This document shows positions 14,391 to 23,602 of a DNA stretch of 32,880 bases, in pieces. The notes under the pieces are model-generated. The model had not been told where the DNA came from. It worked only from the letters and a program-made list of their open reading frames with translations, and did no database searches. A program made the position numbers and the translations under genes. The DNA lies in contig NZ_JALNMJ010000036.1 of assembly GCF_023156505.1 (NCBI RefSeq), positions 1 through 32,880 on the forward strand, read 5' to 3'. Source of the stretch: Roseibium sediminicola (lineage in GTDB: Bacteria > Pseudomonadota > Alphaproteobacteria > Rhizobiales > Stappiaceae). Numbering within the stretch: the stretch's first letter is position 1; each line of letters opens with the position of its first letter.

Positions 14391-17012
14391 ATGGCAACGG
14401 AACGGTACAATGCGCGCGAAGTGGAAGCGCGCTGGCAAAAGATCTGGAACGACAAGGACGTTTTCGTCACGCATAACGACGATCCCCGTGACAAGTACTA
14501 CGTCCTTGAAATGTTTCCCTACCCGTCCGGCCGTATCCACATGGGCCATGTGCGCAACTACGCCATGGGCGACGTGGTTGCCCGTTTCAAACGGGCCAAG
14601 GGCTTCAATGTTCTGCATCCGATGGGCTGGGACGCGTTCGGCATGCCGGCGGAAAACGCGGCCATGCAGAACAAGGTCCATCCCAAGGACTGGACCTATG
14701 AAAACATCGCCACCATGCGCGACCAGCTCAAGATCATGGGCCTGTCCCTCGACTGGAGCCGGGAATTCGCCACCTGCGACGTCGGCTATTACACCCAGCA
14801 GCAGCGCCTGTTCCTGAAATTCCTGGAAGCTGGCCTGGTCTACCGCAAGAACGCAAAGGTCAACTGGGACCCGGTCGACATGACCGTTCTCGCCAACGAG
14901 CAGGTGATCGACGGCCGCGGCTGGCGTTCCGGAGCGCTGGTGGAACAGCGTGAACTGACCCAGTGGTTCTTCAAGATCTCCGATTATTCGGAAGACCTGC
15001 TGGACGCAATCGACACGCTCGACCGCTGGCCGGACAAAGTCCGGTTGATGCAGAAAAACTGGATCGGCCGTTCCGAAGGCCTGCGGGTGCGGTTCGAGTT
15101 TACCGAAACCGCCCCGACCGGCGACAAGACGCTCGAAATCTTCACCACCCGCCCGGACACGCTGTTCGGCGCGTCCTTCATGGGCCTGTCTCCGGACCAC
15201 CCGATCTCGGCGAAGCTGGCAGAAGGCAATCCGGAGCTGAAAGCTTTTATCGAGGAATGCCGCCGGGTCGGCACTTCCGAAGAAGCCATTGAAAAGGCGG
15301 AGAAAAAGGGTATCGACACTGGCCTGCGCGTCAAACATCCGCTGGATACCTCGCTGGAATTGCCGGTCTATGTCGCCAACTTCATTCTGATGGATTACGG
15401 CACCGGCGCGATCTTCGCCTGTCCGGCCCACGACCAGCGCGACCTGGATTTCGCCCGCAAATACGGCCTGCCGGTCAAGCCGGTGGTGTTGCCGAAAGAT
15501 GCGGATCCCGCGACCTTCGAGGTCGGCACCGAGGCCTTTACGGATGACGGCACCATCTTCAATTCCGATTTCATGGACGGCATGTCCATTCCGGATGCCA
15601 AGGAAGCCATCGCGAAGAAGCTGGAAGCCGTCACCGTAGACGGCGCGCCGCAGGGCGAGCGCCAGGTGAACTACCGCCTGCGCGACTGGGGTATTTCGCG
15701 CCAGCGCTACTGGGGCTGTCCGATCCCGGTCATTCACTGCGACGATTGCGGCGTGGTTCCGGAAAAGGACGAAAACCTGCCGGTACAGCTGCCGGACGAC
15801 ATCAATTTCGACAAGCCGGGCAATCCTCTCGACCGCCATCCAACCTGGCGCGAGACCACATGCCCGAGCTGCGGCAAGCCGGCGAAGCGTGAAACAGACA
15901 CCATGGACACGTTTGTCGACAGTTCCTGGTATTTCGCCCGCTTCACCGCGCCAGATTGCGACCAACCGACCGATCCGGATGCCGCAAACGGCTGGCTGCC
16001 GGTCGATCAGTATATCGGCGGCATCGAACATGCGATCCTGCACCTGCTTTATTCCCGTTTCTTCACCCGCGCGATGCAGAAAGTCGGCGCGCTCGACCTG
16101 AAGGAACCGTTCAAGGGCCTGTTCACACAAGGCATGGTCACCCACGAGACCTACCGTGCCGGCGAAGGTGCCAACGGCCGTTGGGTTGCGCCAAGCGACA
16201 TCCGCATCGAGGAGGTTGACGGAAGCCGCCGCGCGGTTCTGGTGGAAACGGGCGAGGACGTCGCCATCGGCTCGATTGAAAAAATGTCGAAGTCGAAAAA
16301 GAACACCGTCGATCCGACCGACATCATCGACACCTACGGTGCCGACACCGCCCGCTGGTTCATGCTGTCCGACAGCCCGCCGGAACGCGATGTCATCTGG
16401 ACCGAGGACGGCGTCCAGGGCGCATGGCGCTTCGTTCAGCGCGTCTGGCGCCTGATCGGCGACATTTCCGAGAAGACCGAACCGCGCAGCGGCCGGGCGC
16501 CGGAAGTTTCCGGCAAGGCGCTGGACCTGCGCCGTGCCAGCCACAAGACATTGCACGCGGTAACCGCAGATCTGGAGGCGCTCGGTTTCAACCGCGCCGT
16601 TGCCCGGCTCTATGAATTGGTCAACACGATCAGCAAGACCGTCAATGACAGCGCCAGCGATGCCGGCAGCGAATATGCCGTGCGCGAAGCCGCCGATTTC
16701 CTGGTTCATATGATGGCGCCGATGATGCCGCATCTGGCGGAAGAATGCTGGTCAGCGCTCAGCCATGACAATCTGATATCGGAAGCCCCCTGGCCTGCAG
16801 CCGATGAAGCCCTGCTGGTCGATGACAGCGTCACCTATCCGATCCAGATCAACGGCAAGAAGCGCGCCGAGCTTTCCATTGCAAAAGAGGCTTCCAAAGA
16901 GGAGGTCGAAGCGGCTACGTTGGCACTCGACGCCGTCAAGAAGGCGCTCGAGGGAAAACCGCCGAAGAAGATCATCGTGGTACCGCAAAGGATCGTGAAT
17001 GTCGTTGTTTGA
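14391..17012 (+). CDS. leuS: Leucyl-tRNA synthetase
   Basis: Charges tRNA-Leu with leucine. The 873-residue class I synthetase has the HIGH-type motif HMGH (50-53) in MFPYPSGRIHMGHVRNYAMGD, an editing domain (TTRPDTLFGASFMG, then YGTGAIFACPAHDQRD), a zinc-ribbon insert with CDDCG and CPSCG cysteine pairs, the DTFVDSSWY segment, KMSKS at 631-635, and a C-terminal LeuS domain ending QRIVNVVV. I took the ATG at 14391 (MATERYNAREVEARWQ) because the family starts there; a GTG at 14322 would add 23 non-conserved residues. No clear ribosome site precedes 14391. The 3' end overlaps lptE by 14 bp. Confidence 0.97.
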   Translation: MATERYNAREVEARWQKIWNDKDVFVTHNDDPRDKYYVLEMFPYPSGRIHMGHVRNYAMGDVVARFKRAKGFNVLHPMGWDAFGMPAENAAMQNKVHPKDWTYENIATMRDQLKIMGLSLDWSREFATCDVGYYTQQQRLFLKFLEAGLVYRKNAKVNWDPVDMTVLANEQVIDGRGWRSGALVEQRELTQWFFKISDYSEDLLDAIDTLDRWPDKVRLMQKNWIGRSEGLRVRFEFTETAPTGDKTLEIFTTRPDTLFGASFMGLSPDHPISAKLAEGNPELKAFIEECRRVGTSEEAIEKAEKKGIDTGLRVKHPLDTSLELPVYVANFILMDYGTGAIFACPAHDQRDLDFARKYGLPVKPVVLPKDADPATFEVGTEAFTDDGTIFNSDFMDGMSIPDAKEAIAKKLEAVTVDGAPQGERQVNYRLRDWGISRQRYWGCPIPVIHCDDCGVVPEKDENLPVQLPDDINFDKPGNPLDRHPTWRETTCPSCGKPAKRETDTMDTFVDSSWYFARFTAPDCDQPTDPDAANGWLPVDQYIGGIEHAILHLLYSRFFTRAMQKVGALDLKEPFKGLFTQGMVTHETYRAGEGANGRWVAPSDIRIEEVDGSRRAVLVETGEDVAIGSIEKMSKSKKNTVDPTDIIDTYGADTARWFMLSDSPPERDVIWTEDGVQGAWRFVQRVWRLIGDISEKTEPRSGRAPEVSGKALDLRRASHKTLHAVTADLEALGFNRAVARLYELVNTISKTVNDSASDAGSEYAVREAADFLVHMMAPMMPHLAEECWSALSHDNLISEAPWPAADEALLVDDSVTYPIQINGKKRAELSIAKEASKEEVEAATLALDAVKKALEGKPPKKIIVVPQRIVNVVV

Positions 17013-17574
17013 CACTCTTTCCCGCACTGGCGGCGCAACGCGCCGTCTTGGCCTTTGCGTCGGCTTCGCGGCCGCCCTTGTTCTGAGCGGTTGCCAGGTC
17101 CGGCCGCTTTATGGCACCGGGTCCGGTGATTTCGCCACGATCGGATCGCCGGTCGCTTCGGAACTCGCCGCGATCGATCTCGAATCGATCAACAGCCAGT
17201 TTGCCAATGATGATGCGGCGCGGGTGCTTTACAATGAGCTCACCTACCGCTTTGAGCGTGGCGCGGGCGGTGCCCCGAAAAAATACCGGCTGAAGGTGCT
17301 GATGGATGTCGGCAGCTCCGCAGTGGGTGTCGAACGGTTCGCGGACGTGCCTTCCGCCTACACCACCACCATGAACTCCACCTTCGTCCTGAGCGACCTC
17401 GCCACTGACGAAACGCTGATGACGGGTCGGGCCTTCAAATCCGCCTCCTATGACTTTTCCAACCAGCGCTTCGCCAACAAACGCGCCTATCGGGACGCCC
17501 AGGAACGTGTCGCCAAAGCCGTCGCGGATGACATCGCGGCCCGTATCGCCGGCTATTTTGCCAGCAGTTCCTGA
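16999..17574 (+). CDS. lptE: LPS-assembly lipoprotein LptE-like
   Basis: A 191-residue outer-membrane lipoprotein precursor with a lipobox LSGC at residues 29-32 (acylated Cys32) after a hydrophobic stretch. LptE plugs the LptD barrel that inserts lipopolysaccharide in the outer membrane. The mature sequence (CQVRPLYG, then long alternating strands such as RYLTYRFERGAGGAPKKYRLKV-like segments and FVLSDLATDETLMTGRAF, RDAQERVAKAVADDIAARI at the end) is the alphaproteobacterial LptE type. The position directly between leuS and holA, overlapping leuS by 14 bp and 24 bp before holA, is the conserved lptE neighbourhood. The start has AAGGATC upstream. Confidence 0.88.
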   Translation: MSLFDTLSRTGGATRRLGLCVGFAAALVLSGCQVRPLYGTGSGDFATIGSPVASELAAIDLESINSQFANDDAARVLYNELTYRFERGAGGAPKKYRLKVLMDVGSSAVGVERFADVPSAYTTTMNSTFVLSDLATDETLMTGRAFKSASYDFSNQRFANKRAYRDAQERVAKAVADDIAARIAGYFASSS

Positions 17575-17598
17575 CGAGGACCGGGGAGCCGACCGGCC

Positions 17599-18639
17599 GT
17601 GACCGCCCTTAATGCCTCGGAGATCGACCGCTTCATCGCCAACCCGCCGGAAGCCGGCGGCGTTGTGCTTGTCTTCGGGCCGGATACAGGCCTTGTTTCG
17701 GAGCGGGCCACCCGGCTGGTTGCGAAAGCCTCCGAAGGCGACAGCGACCCGTTCAACCTCATCAAGATCGACGCCTCGGAAATCAGTTCGGATCCGACTC
17801 GTTTGATTGACGAGGTGCTGACAGTGCCTCTCTTCGGCGGCCGGCGGATCGTCTGGGTCAAGGATGCCTCCGGCAAGAACCTCAACCCGGCCGTGGAGCC
17901 TGTGCTGAAACTCGACGACTGGCAGACCCTGGTCGTGCTCGAGGCCGGCGACATCAAGAAGGGCGCCGGTCTGCGCAAGCTGATCGAGAGCCACAGACGC
18001 GCCGTGGCCCTGCCCTGTTATGCGGACAATGACCGCGGCATTGACCAGCTGATCGACGAGGAAACACGGGAAGCCGGCCTGTCGATCACCCGCGAGGCCC
18101 GTGCCACGCTGCACAGCCTTCTTGGCGGCGACCGCATGGCCAGCCGTGGCGAGCTGAAGAAACTCTGCCTCTACGCGCTCCACAAGGGCCGCATCGAGAG
18201 CGAGGATATCGAAGCCATCATCGGCGATGCTTCGGCGTTTGAAATGTCGGAGCTGATCGACGCCGCCGCCACCGGCGATTTGGCAATGCTCGATCACGGC
18301 CTGGAGCGCCTTGCCGATGCCGGTTCCAAGGCCTCCGTGATCGCCAACCAGACGCTGAAACATTTCCAGCATTTGCACCGGATGCGAATCGATATCGACC
18401 AGGGCAAACCGGCCCAGTCCGTCATCGACGGCCAACGCCCGCCGATCTTCTTCTCCCGCAAGCCGAAATTCTCCCAGCAGCTCCGGATCTGGGCCCTGAA
18501 GGACCTGGAACGGGCCATGGGCATTCTCAGCGAGGCCACGCGCGTCTCGCGCCTCAACGACGCCCTCGGCGTGCCGGTCCTGTCGGAAGCCCTGCTCACC
18601 CTCGGCCGGGCGGCAAGGGCGCGCAGTCAGCGGCGATAG
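17599..18639 (+). CDS. holA: DNA polymerase III subunit delta
   Basis: The clamp-loader delta subunit that opens the beta sliding clamp. The 346-residue protein starts with GTG (ribosome site GGGGAG upstream) and shows the HolA pattern: VLVFGPDTGLVSERATRLV, VLTVPLFGGRRIVWVKDAS, VVLEAGDIKKGAGLRKLIE, LLGGDRMASRGELKKLCLYAL, and a C-terminal helical collar domain (SEATRVSRLNDALGVPVLSEALLTLGRAAR). It lacks the Walker motifs of an active ATPase, as expected for delta. It is the last gene of leuS-lptE-holA and points head-on into the parAB unit. No terminator of its own is obvious, but the repeat at 18686-18812 can fold between the two units. Confidence 0.95.
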   Translation: MTALNASEIDRFIANPPEAGGVVLVFGPDTGLVSERATRLVAKASEGDSDPFNLIKIDASEISSDPTRLIDEVLTVPLFGGRRIVWVKDASGKNLNPAVEPVLKLDDWQTLVVLEAGDIKKGAGLRKLIESHRRAVALPCYADNDRGIDQLIDEETREAGLSITREARATLHSLLGGDRMASRGELKKLCLYALHKGRIESEDIEAIIGDASAFEMSELIDAAATGDLAMLDHGLERLADAGSKASVIANQTLKHFQHLHRMRIDIDQGKPAQSVIDGQRPPIFFSRKPKFSQQLRIWALKDLERAMGILSEATRVSRLNDALGVPVLSEALLTLGRAARARSQRR

Positions 18640-18685
18640 CGGGCTGTAGAGGGATTTTTTCCTCTTATTACCATTGCACTATCCA

Positions 18686-18812
18686 CACCCACCAGCGTCA
18701 TCCTGAGGAGCGTGTTAACACGCGTCTCGAAGGATCGGCTGCACACTCAGGTACAAGCGGCAGATCCTTCGAGACGGCGCTAAGCGCCTCCTCAGGATGA
18801 CGCTGGTGGGTG
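18686..18812. repeat. Dispersed palindrome, GTCATCCTGAGGA family, copy 1
   Basis: Outer arms of 24 bases are exact inverted copies: 18686-18709 (CACCCACCAGCGTCATCCTG then AGGA) and 18789-18812. Inner arms GTCTCGAAGGATC (18724-18736) and GATCCTTCGAGAC (18763-18775) are also exact. The element lies between the convergent holA and parB genes and resembles copies at 25146-25255 and 25378-25488 and a half copy at 32728-32760. Confidence 0.85.
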
Positions 18813-18837
18813 AAGAGACGTCTGGAAGGCCTACAAC

Positions 18838-18870
18838 AAAAAAGGCCGGAGACCGCATGGCGGCTCCGGC
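18838..18870 (-). terminator. Rho-independent terminator of the parAB unit
   Basis: On the minus strand a GC-rich stem (GCCGGAG 18845-18851 with CTCCGGC 18864-18870, plus an inner CCGC/GCGG after a one-base bulge, loop ATG) is followed by a run of six T (18838-18843). It lies 28 bp past the parB stop. Confidence 0.85.
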
Positions 18871-18897
18871 TCGTGTTACTAGAATAATATCAGTGAC

Positions 18898-19803
18898 TTA
18901 GCGCGTATCCACACCAAGCTTCTTGCAGATTTCGTCAAGCTGCTCCAGCGAGGTGTATTTGATCTTCAGGTCGCCCGATTCCTTGCCCGGCTTGTGGCCG
19001 ACGGTCACCTTGAGGCCAAGCGTATCCGTCAGGCGCTTTTCCAGGGACTTGGTGTCTGCGTCTTTCTCAGGCTTTGCGCTCGGCGCCTTTTCGCCCTTGA
19101 GCTTGGCAAGCGCATCCGGATCCTGGGAGATCTTCTCCGCGTCGCGCACCGTCAGGCCCTTTTCGACGATTAGTTCGGCCAGTGCAGCCGGATCATCGAC
19201 GGTGATCAGGGCGCGGGCATGACCGGCGGTCAAAAGGCCTTCGGCAAGGTAGTCTTTTACCGAGTTCGGCAGCTTCAACAACCGCATGGTGTTGGCGACA
19301 TGGCTGCGGCTCTTGCCGATCACCTTGGCGAGCTCACCCTGGCTGTAGCTGAATTCCGCCGTCAGCTGCTCGTAACCCATTGCCTCTTCGATCGGATTGA
19401 GATCGGCACGCTGGACGTTTTCGATAATGGCAAGCTCTAGCGCTTCCTGGTCGGTGACGTCGCGGATGATGATTGGCGCTTCGTGAAGCCCGGCACGCTG
19501 CGCCGCGCGCCAGCGCCGTTCGCCGGCGATGATTTCAAATCGGTCGGATTTGCCGGCCGCCGGCCGGACCAGGATCGGCTGCACGATGCCCTTGGCCTTG
19601 AGGGACTCAGCCAGATCTGCCAGATCCTTCTCGGTAAAGGTCTTGCGTGGGTTGCGCGGGTTCGGCACCAGATGCTCGATCGGCACCTTGCGACTGTCCC
19701 GGACAATCTTTTCCGGCGGTGCGGCCGCCTCTGGGGCCGAGTCCCCGATCAGAGCCGCGAGACCCCGGCCCAAACGCTTGTTCTTGATATCTTTTTCCGC
19801 CAT
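18898..19803 (-). CDS. parB: Chromosome partitioning protein ParB
   Basis: ParB binds parS near the origin, loads as a CTP-dependent clamp and drives origin segregation with ParA. The 301-residue protein has the ParA-contact end LGRGLAALIG (11-20), the CTP-binding boxes GERRWRA (94-100) and ENVQRADLNPIEEA (128-141), a helix-turn-helix (about 154-177, SQGELAKVIGKSRSHVANTMRLL), and a C-terminal dimerisation domain after a Lys/Asp-rich linker (about 240-262). ATG 19803 has GAAGGTG upstream. It follows parA by 108 bp. Eight parS-like sites in the window are its likely targets. A terminator follows the stop. Confidence 0.97.
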   Translation of the reverse strand: MAEKDIKNKRLGRGLAALIGDSAPEAAAPPEKIVRDSRKVPIEHLVPNPRNPRKTFTEKDLADLAESLKAKGIVQPILVRPAAGKSDRFEIIAGERRWRAAQRAGLHEAPIIIRDVTDQEALELAIIENVQRADLNPIEEAMGYEQLTAEFSYSQGELAKVIGKSRSHVANTMRLLKLPNSVKDYLAEGLLTAGHARALITVDDPAALAELIVEKGLTVRDAEKISQDPDALAKLKGEKAPSAKPEKDADTKSLEKRLTDTLGLKVTVGHKPGKESGDLKIKYTSLEQLDEICKKLGVDTR

Positions 19804-19911
19804 GCCGCACCTTCTTCTTTTTATATTTCAACAAGTTACCCCGCGACAGAGAGTGGCCCGGCCGTCGCGGTTACAAAGTGTTCAGTTCGGATCCGAATCC
19901 AAAGCCTCTGA

Positions 19912-20736
19912 TCAGGCTGCAACCTTGCGCAACTCGCGCTCGCGCTGGATGATCTCCGACGCCAGCCGCAGATAGGCCTGGCTGCCGGCGCATTTCAGAT
20001 CGTAAAGCAGCGCCGGCTTGCCATAGGACGGCGCTTCCGAAATGCGCACATTGCGCGGAATGATGGTTTCGTAGACCGCATCGCCCATGGTCTCGCGCAC
20101 ATCGGCGACGACCTGGCTGGAGAGGTTGTTGCGGCTGTCATACATGGTCAGGACGATGCCATGAATGCTGAGCTCGGCATTGAGCGCCTGTTTGACCTGC
20201 TCGACCGTGCTGAGCAGCTGGCTGAGACCTTCCAGTGCAAAGAACTCGCATTGCAGCGGCACCAGGATCGAATGCGATGCGGACAGTGCATTGATGGTCA
20301 GAAGGTTCAGAGACGGCGGGCAGTCGACCAGAACGTAGGTAAAGCCGATTTCCTGGAACAGGCGCGAGCGGGTCAGGCCCTCGATGGCCTTGCGCAGCCG
20401 GAACGCCCGGTCGCTGGTCGATGCAATCTCGAGTTCCAGTCCCAGAAGGTCCATGGTCGACGGCGCGACCCAGAGCCGCTGTACGGCTGTTTCACGGACA
20501 GCTTCGGCCAGCGAGCAATCGCCACTGAGGATTTCGTAAGTCGACAGGCCCCGGTCACGATGTTCGATGCCGAGACCGGTCGAGGCGTTGCCCTGGGGAT
20601 CGAGATCGATCACCAGCACCTTTTCGCCAATGGCCGCCAGCGCCGTGCCGAGATTGATGGCGGTCGTGGTTTTCCCCACCCCGCCTTTCTGGTTCGCCAG
20701 CGCGAGAACGCGCGGCGCATCGGGAAGCATGCTCAT
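19912..20736 (-). CDS. parA: Chromosome partitioning ATPase ParA
   Basis: ParA is the ATPase that moves ParB-parS origins to the opposite pole. It has a deviant Walker A, ANQKGGVGKTTTAINL, the switch motif DLDPQGNASTGLG, and YVLVDCPPSLNLL. The ATG at 20736 is chosen (MSMLPDAPRVLALANQ, 274 residues): GGAAGG lies 10 bases upstream; a TTG six codons earlier would place the ribosome site inside the gene. It lies 20 bp after rsmG, so it is cotranscribed with mnmG and rsmG, the standard alphaproteobacterial arrangement. Confidence 0.97.
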   Translation of the reverse strand: MSMLPDAPRVLALANQKGGVGKTTTAINLGTALAAIGEKVLVIDLDPQGNASTGLGIEHRDRGLSTYEILSGDCSLAEAVRETAVQRLWVAPSTMDLLGLELEIASTSDRAFRLRKAIEGLTRSRLFQEIGFTYVLVDCPPSLNLLTINALSASHSILVPLQCEFFALEGLSQLLSTVEQVKQALNAELSIHGIVLTMYDSRNNLSSQVVADVRETMGDAVYETIIPRNVRISEAPSYGKPALLYDLKCAGSQAYLRLASEIIQRERELRKVAA

Positions 20737-20756
20737 TGCAACAATACCTTCCAAGG

Positions 20757-21413
20757 CTACTCCGGCCGGGCTGAAATATTGGAGAAAAGAAGCATCCGGC
20801 TCATTGGATCAACAAGACTGGTCTTTTCTACCATGTCGAAGTCCCATCGGGCAGTGGCTTCGTTAACTTCTCTCTGAAAATCCTGACCTTTGTGGAAAAC
20901 GGCCTTCGCGCCTTGCGCGGTGAACGGCTCGGCGAGCTGAAAAAGCAGGTCCAGCGAGGCCAGGGCCCGGGCCGACACCGCATCGACCGGTCCGTGCGCC
21001 CATGTTTTCGCAACCGATTCGATCCGGCCCGGATGGACGGTTCCCGTCGACCCAGTCTCGCGCAGCGCTGTTCTGAGGAAGGCCGCCTTGCGCTGATTGC
21101 TCTCGATCATATGCACATGCGCATCCGGGACATCGGCCAGAAGGATCGCGGTGATCACACCGGGAAAGCCCCCGCCGCTGCCGATATCCACCCAGGTCTT
21201 CGCCTCTGGATAACTCCACTGGGTTTGCAGACTGTCGGCCACATGCCGGGTCCAGATGTCGGGAATGGTCGACGGCGCAATGAGGTTTTGTGCGGGTTGC
21301 CACTTCAAAACCAGGTCGACATAGACCTGCAGACGTTCCAACGTTTCACGTGAAACATCCCCAAACTTATACACAGCCTGTCCAGAGCTGTTCAACACAA
21401 CCGGACGCCCCAT
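20757..21413 (-). CDS. rsmG: 16S rRNA (guanine-527-N7)-methyltransferase RsmG
   Basis: RsmG (GidB) methylates N7 of G527 in 16S rRNA. The 218-residue protein shows FGDVSRETLERLQVYVDLVLKWQ at the N-terminus, PDIWTRHVADSLQ, the SAM-binding motif VDIGSGGGFPG, and the NQRKAAFLR and DAVSARALASLDLL segments. Start ATG overlaps the last base of the mnmG stop codon, so translation is coupled. The codons for VSRET (residues about 20-24) contain a perfect parS palindrome, so this stretch of protein is constrained by a DNA-binding site as well as by its own function. Confidence 0.96.
   Translation of the reverse strand: MGRPVVLNSSGQAVYKFGDVSRETLERLQVYVDLVLKWQPAQNLIAPSTIPDIWTRHVADSLQTQWSYPEAKTWVDIGSGGGFPGVITAILLADVPDAHVHMIESNQRKAAFLRTALRETGSTGTVHPGRIESVAKTWAHGPVDAVSARALASLDLLFQLAEPFTAQGAKAVFHKGQDFQREVNEATARWDFDMVEKTSLVDPMSRMLLFSNISARPE
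21343..21356. promoter_or_regulatory. parS, perfect palindrome
   Basis: GTTTCACGTGAAAC is the exact 14-base core of the conserved ParB-binding site. It lies in the 5' coding part of rsmG, about 0.6 kb from parA and 8 kb from oriC. It is the only fully symmetric copy in the window. Confidence 0.92.
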
Positions 21414-23299
21414 CAGGCAGCGCCCCGCTGGCTCTGGCGTTTCAGATGCGACAGGATCAGGGTCAGTGCCGCCGGGGTCATGCCATCCATGCGCGAGGCC
21501 TGGCCAAGGGTCGCCGGCCGGATATCCGTGAGCTTCTGCTTGACCTCATTGGACAGGCCGGTGATCGCTTCGTAGTCGAAACCATCGGGGATATTCAAGG
21601 CTTCGTCGCGCTTGAGCGCTTCGATATCGGCCGCTTGACGATCCAGGTAAACGGCGTAAAGGGCATCGGTTGCCACCTGCTCCGCAATTGCCGGATCGAT
21701 CTCACCCAGTTCCGGCCAGACCGCCGTCAGCCCCTCATAGGTCACATTCGGATAGGACAGAAGATCGAAGGCCGAGCGGCGGACACCGTCCTGGTTGACA
21801 GGCAGGCCTTTTTTCTGGGCTTCCGACGGTGTCACGGTCAGCTGCTTGAGCAGATCCCGGGCCGCCCCGATCTTTGCCATCTTGTCGTCAAACGCCTGAC
21901 GACGTGTCTCCGAAACAAAGCCGGCGGCAATCCCAAGCGGCGTCAGACGCTGGTCCGCATTGTCCGCCCGGAGCGAAAGGCGATACTCGGCGCGCGAGGT
22001 AAACATGCGATAAGGCTCGGTGATGCCCCTTGTGATCAGGTCGTCGATCATCACGCCGATATAACCCTCGGAGCGGTCGACCACAAAAGGCTCCTTGCCG
22101 GCCGCCTTCAGTGCGGCGTTGAGGCCGGCCACAAGACCCTGTGCCCCCGCCTCTTCATAACCCGTGGTGCCGTTGATCTGCCCGGCCAGATACAGCCCCG
22201 GACAGCGCTTGGCTTCCAGGGTCGGCCTGAGCTCGCGCGGATCGACATGGTCGTATTCAATGGCATAACCCGGCTGCAACACCTCGACCTCCTCCAGACC
22301 CGGAATGGTTCTGAGGAAAGCGATCTGCGCGTCTTCCGGCAGCGAGGTGGAAATACCGTTCGGATAGACAGTATGGTCGTCCAGCCCTTCCGGTTCCAGG
22401 AAGATCTGGTGGCCGTCCCGGTCGCCAAAACGCACGATCTTGTCCTCGATGGACGGGCAGTAGCGCGGTCCACGCCCCTTGATCTCGCCGGAATACATGG
22501 CGGACCGGGACAGGTTGTCCCGAATGATCTTGTGGGTTTCCGGTGTCGTCCGAGTGATGTGGCACGGGATCTGAGGCGTCTCGATCTTCTCCGTCAATGT
22601 GGAGAACGGGATCGGGTCTTCGTCACCGGGCTGTTCTTCCAGTCGGTCCCAGTGGATCGTTCGGCCATCAAGGCGCGCCGGCGTCCCGGTCTTCAGCCGC
22701 CCGAGTTCAAAACCGATCTCTTCCAGGGAGACCGAGAGACCCAGGGCCGGCGCTTCGCCAGAGCGGCCAGCCGGAATCTTCTGATCGCCGATATGGATCA
22801 GTCCACGCAGGAAGGTGCCGCTGGTCAGCACAATTGCCTTGCAATGAACGACACGGCCGTCGGCAAGGTCGAGACCCGCCACGCGGCGGCTAGCACCCTC
22901 TCCATCGAAGCGGATCTTGTGGGCTTCGCCTTCCACGACGGCGAGACCCTCGATGGCAGAGATCTCCCGCTGCATCGCTTCCCGGTAGAGCTTACGGTCG
23001 GCCTGGGCGCGCGGCCCGCGCACGGCCGGCCCCTTGCGCCGGTTGAGCATGCGGAACTGGATCCCGCCCTGATCTGCGACCCGGCCCATCAGACCATCCA
23101 GCGCATCGATCTCACGAACCAGATGCCCCTTGCCCAGACCGCCGATGGCGGGATTGCAGGACATCACCCCGATGGTCTCGAAGCGATGGGTCACGAGCGC
23201 CGTTTCGGCACCGGCGCGCGCGGCAGCACTCGCAGCCTCGCAGCCCGCATGGCCGCCGCCGATCACCACCACATCGAATGTCAGTTCCTGGTCGATCAT
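21413..23299 (-). CDS. mnmG: tRNA uridine-5-carboxymethylaminomethyl modification enzyme MnmG
   Basis: MnmG (GidA) is the FAD enzyme that, with MnmE, makes the carboxymethylaminomethyl group at the wobble uridine of some tRNAs. The 628-residue protein has the FAD-binding VVVIGGGHAGCEAA (about 11-24), MSCNPAIGGLGKGHLVREIDALDG, VLTSGTFLRGLIHIG, RLKTGTPARLDGRTI, the GYEEAGAQGLVAGLNAAL region, and the C-terminal TNTPxxL-like domain ending SRMDGMTPAALTLILSHL, which contacts MnmE. The ATG at 23299 is preferred; a TTG at 23335 would add 12 residues. It starts the mnmG-rsmG-parA-parB unit. Confidence 0.97.
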   Translation of the reverse strand: MIDQELTFDVVVIGGGHAGCEAASAAARAGAETALVTHRFETIGVMSCNPAIGGLGKGHLVREIDALDGLMGRVADQGGIQFRMLNRRKGPAVRGPRAQADRKLYREAMQREISAIEGLAVVEGEAHKIRFDGEGASRRVAGLDLADGRVVHCKAIVLTSGTFLRGLIHIGDQKIPAGRSGEAPALGLSVSLEEIGFELGRLKTGTPARLDGRTIHWDRLEEQPGDEDPIPFSTLTEKIETPQIPCHITRTTPETHKIIRDNLSRSAMYSGEIKGRGPRYCPSIEDKIVRFGDRDGHQIFLEPEGLDDHTVYPNGISTSLPEDAQIAFLRTIPGLEEVEVLQPGYAIEYDHVDPRELRPTLEAKRCPGLYLAGQINGTTGYEEAGAQGLVAGLNAALKAAGKEPFVVDRSEGYIGVMIDDLITRGITEPYRMFTSRAEYRLSLRADNADQRLTPLGIAAGFVSETRRQAFDDKMAKIGAARDLLKQLTVTPSEAQKKGLPVNQDGVRRSAFDLLSYPNVTYEGLTAVWPELGEIDPAIAEQVATDALYAVYLDRQAADIEALKRDEALNIPDGFDYEAITGLSNEVKQKLTDIRPATLGQASRMDGMTPAALTLILSHLKRQSQRGAA

Positions 23300-23532
23300 A
23301 GTCTCTACCGTTCGCGGAACCCGATGGTTCAACAACCAGGGCCCGGCATTGTCCGGATCGGTTTTTAAGGATCAATGTCCGGCACATCGCCAGACTAGCA
23401 CAGGCCGGCTGAACCGGCACATATTCGGGGGATCTTATAGGCCGGGTTACCCTTGGGGTCAAAGCGGAATTCCGCACCGCATATCAGACCGCCACCGGAA
23501 GCGGATCTGCCTCCACCTGGGGATCGGCACAT

Positions 23533-23546
23533 GATTCACGTGAAAC
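23533..23546 (+). promoter_or_regulatory. parS-like site, GATTC variant
   Basis: GATTCACGTGAAAC: one substitution from the palindromic parS (T to A at position 2), which creates a GATTC sequence. It lies in the 303-bp gap between the mnmE stop and the mnmG start, with a second copy 53 bp away in the same orientation. Confidence 0.75.
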
Positions 23547-23585
23547 ATGTTCCGGTTCTGAATCGATCCCCGGAACCCTTGTGAT

Positions 23586-23599
23586 GATTCACGTGAAAC
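23586..23599 (+). promoter_or_regulatory. parS-like site, GATTC variant
   Basis: GATTCACGTGAAAC, identical to the copy at 23533 and in the same direction, ending four bases from the mnmE stop codon. The 303-bp gap 23300-23602 holds only these two sites and presumably the mnmG promoter. Confidence 0.75.
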
Positions 23600-23602
23600 A
23601 GG

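Noticed and set aside
14337..16733. Very long antisense open frame (about 800 codons) across leuS
   Set aside because: A by-product of GC-rich codon structure: leuS has all expected motifs on the plus strand, and the antisense product is low-complexity with no recognisable domain. The same applies to antisense frames over ffh, dctM, trkH, mnmG and holA.
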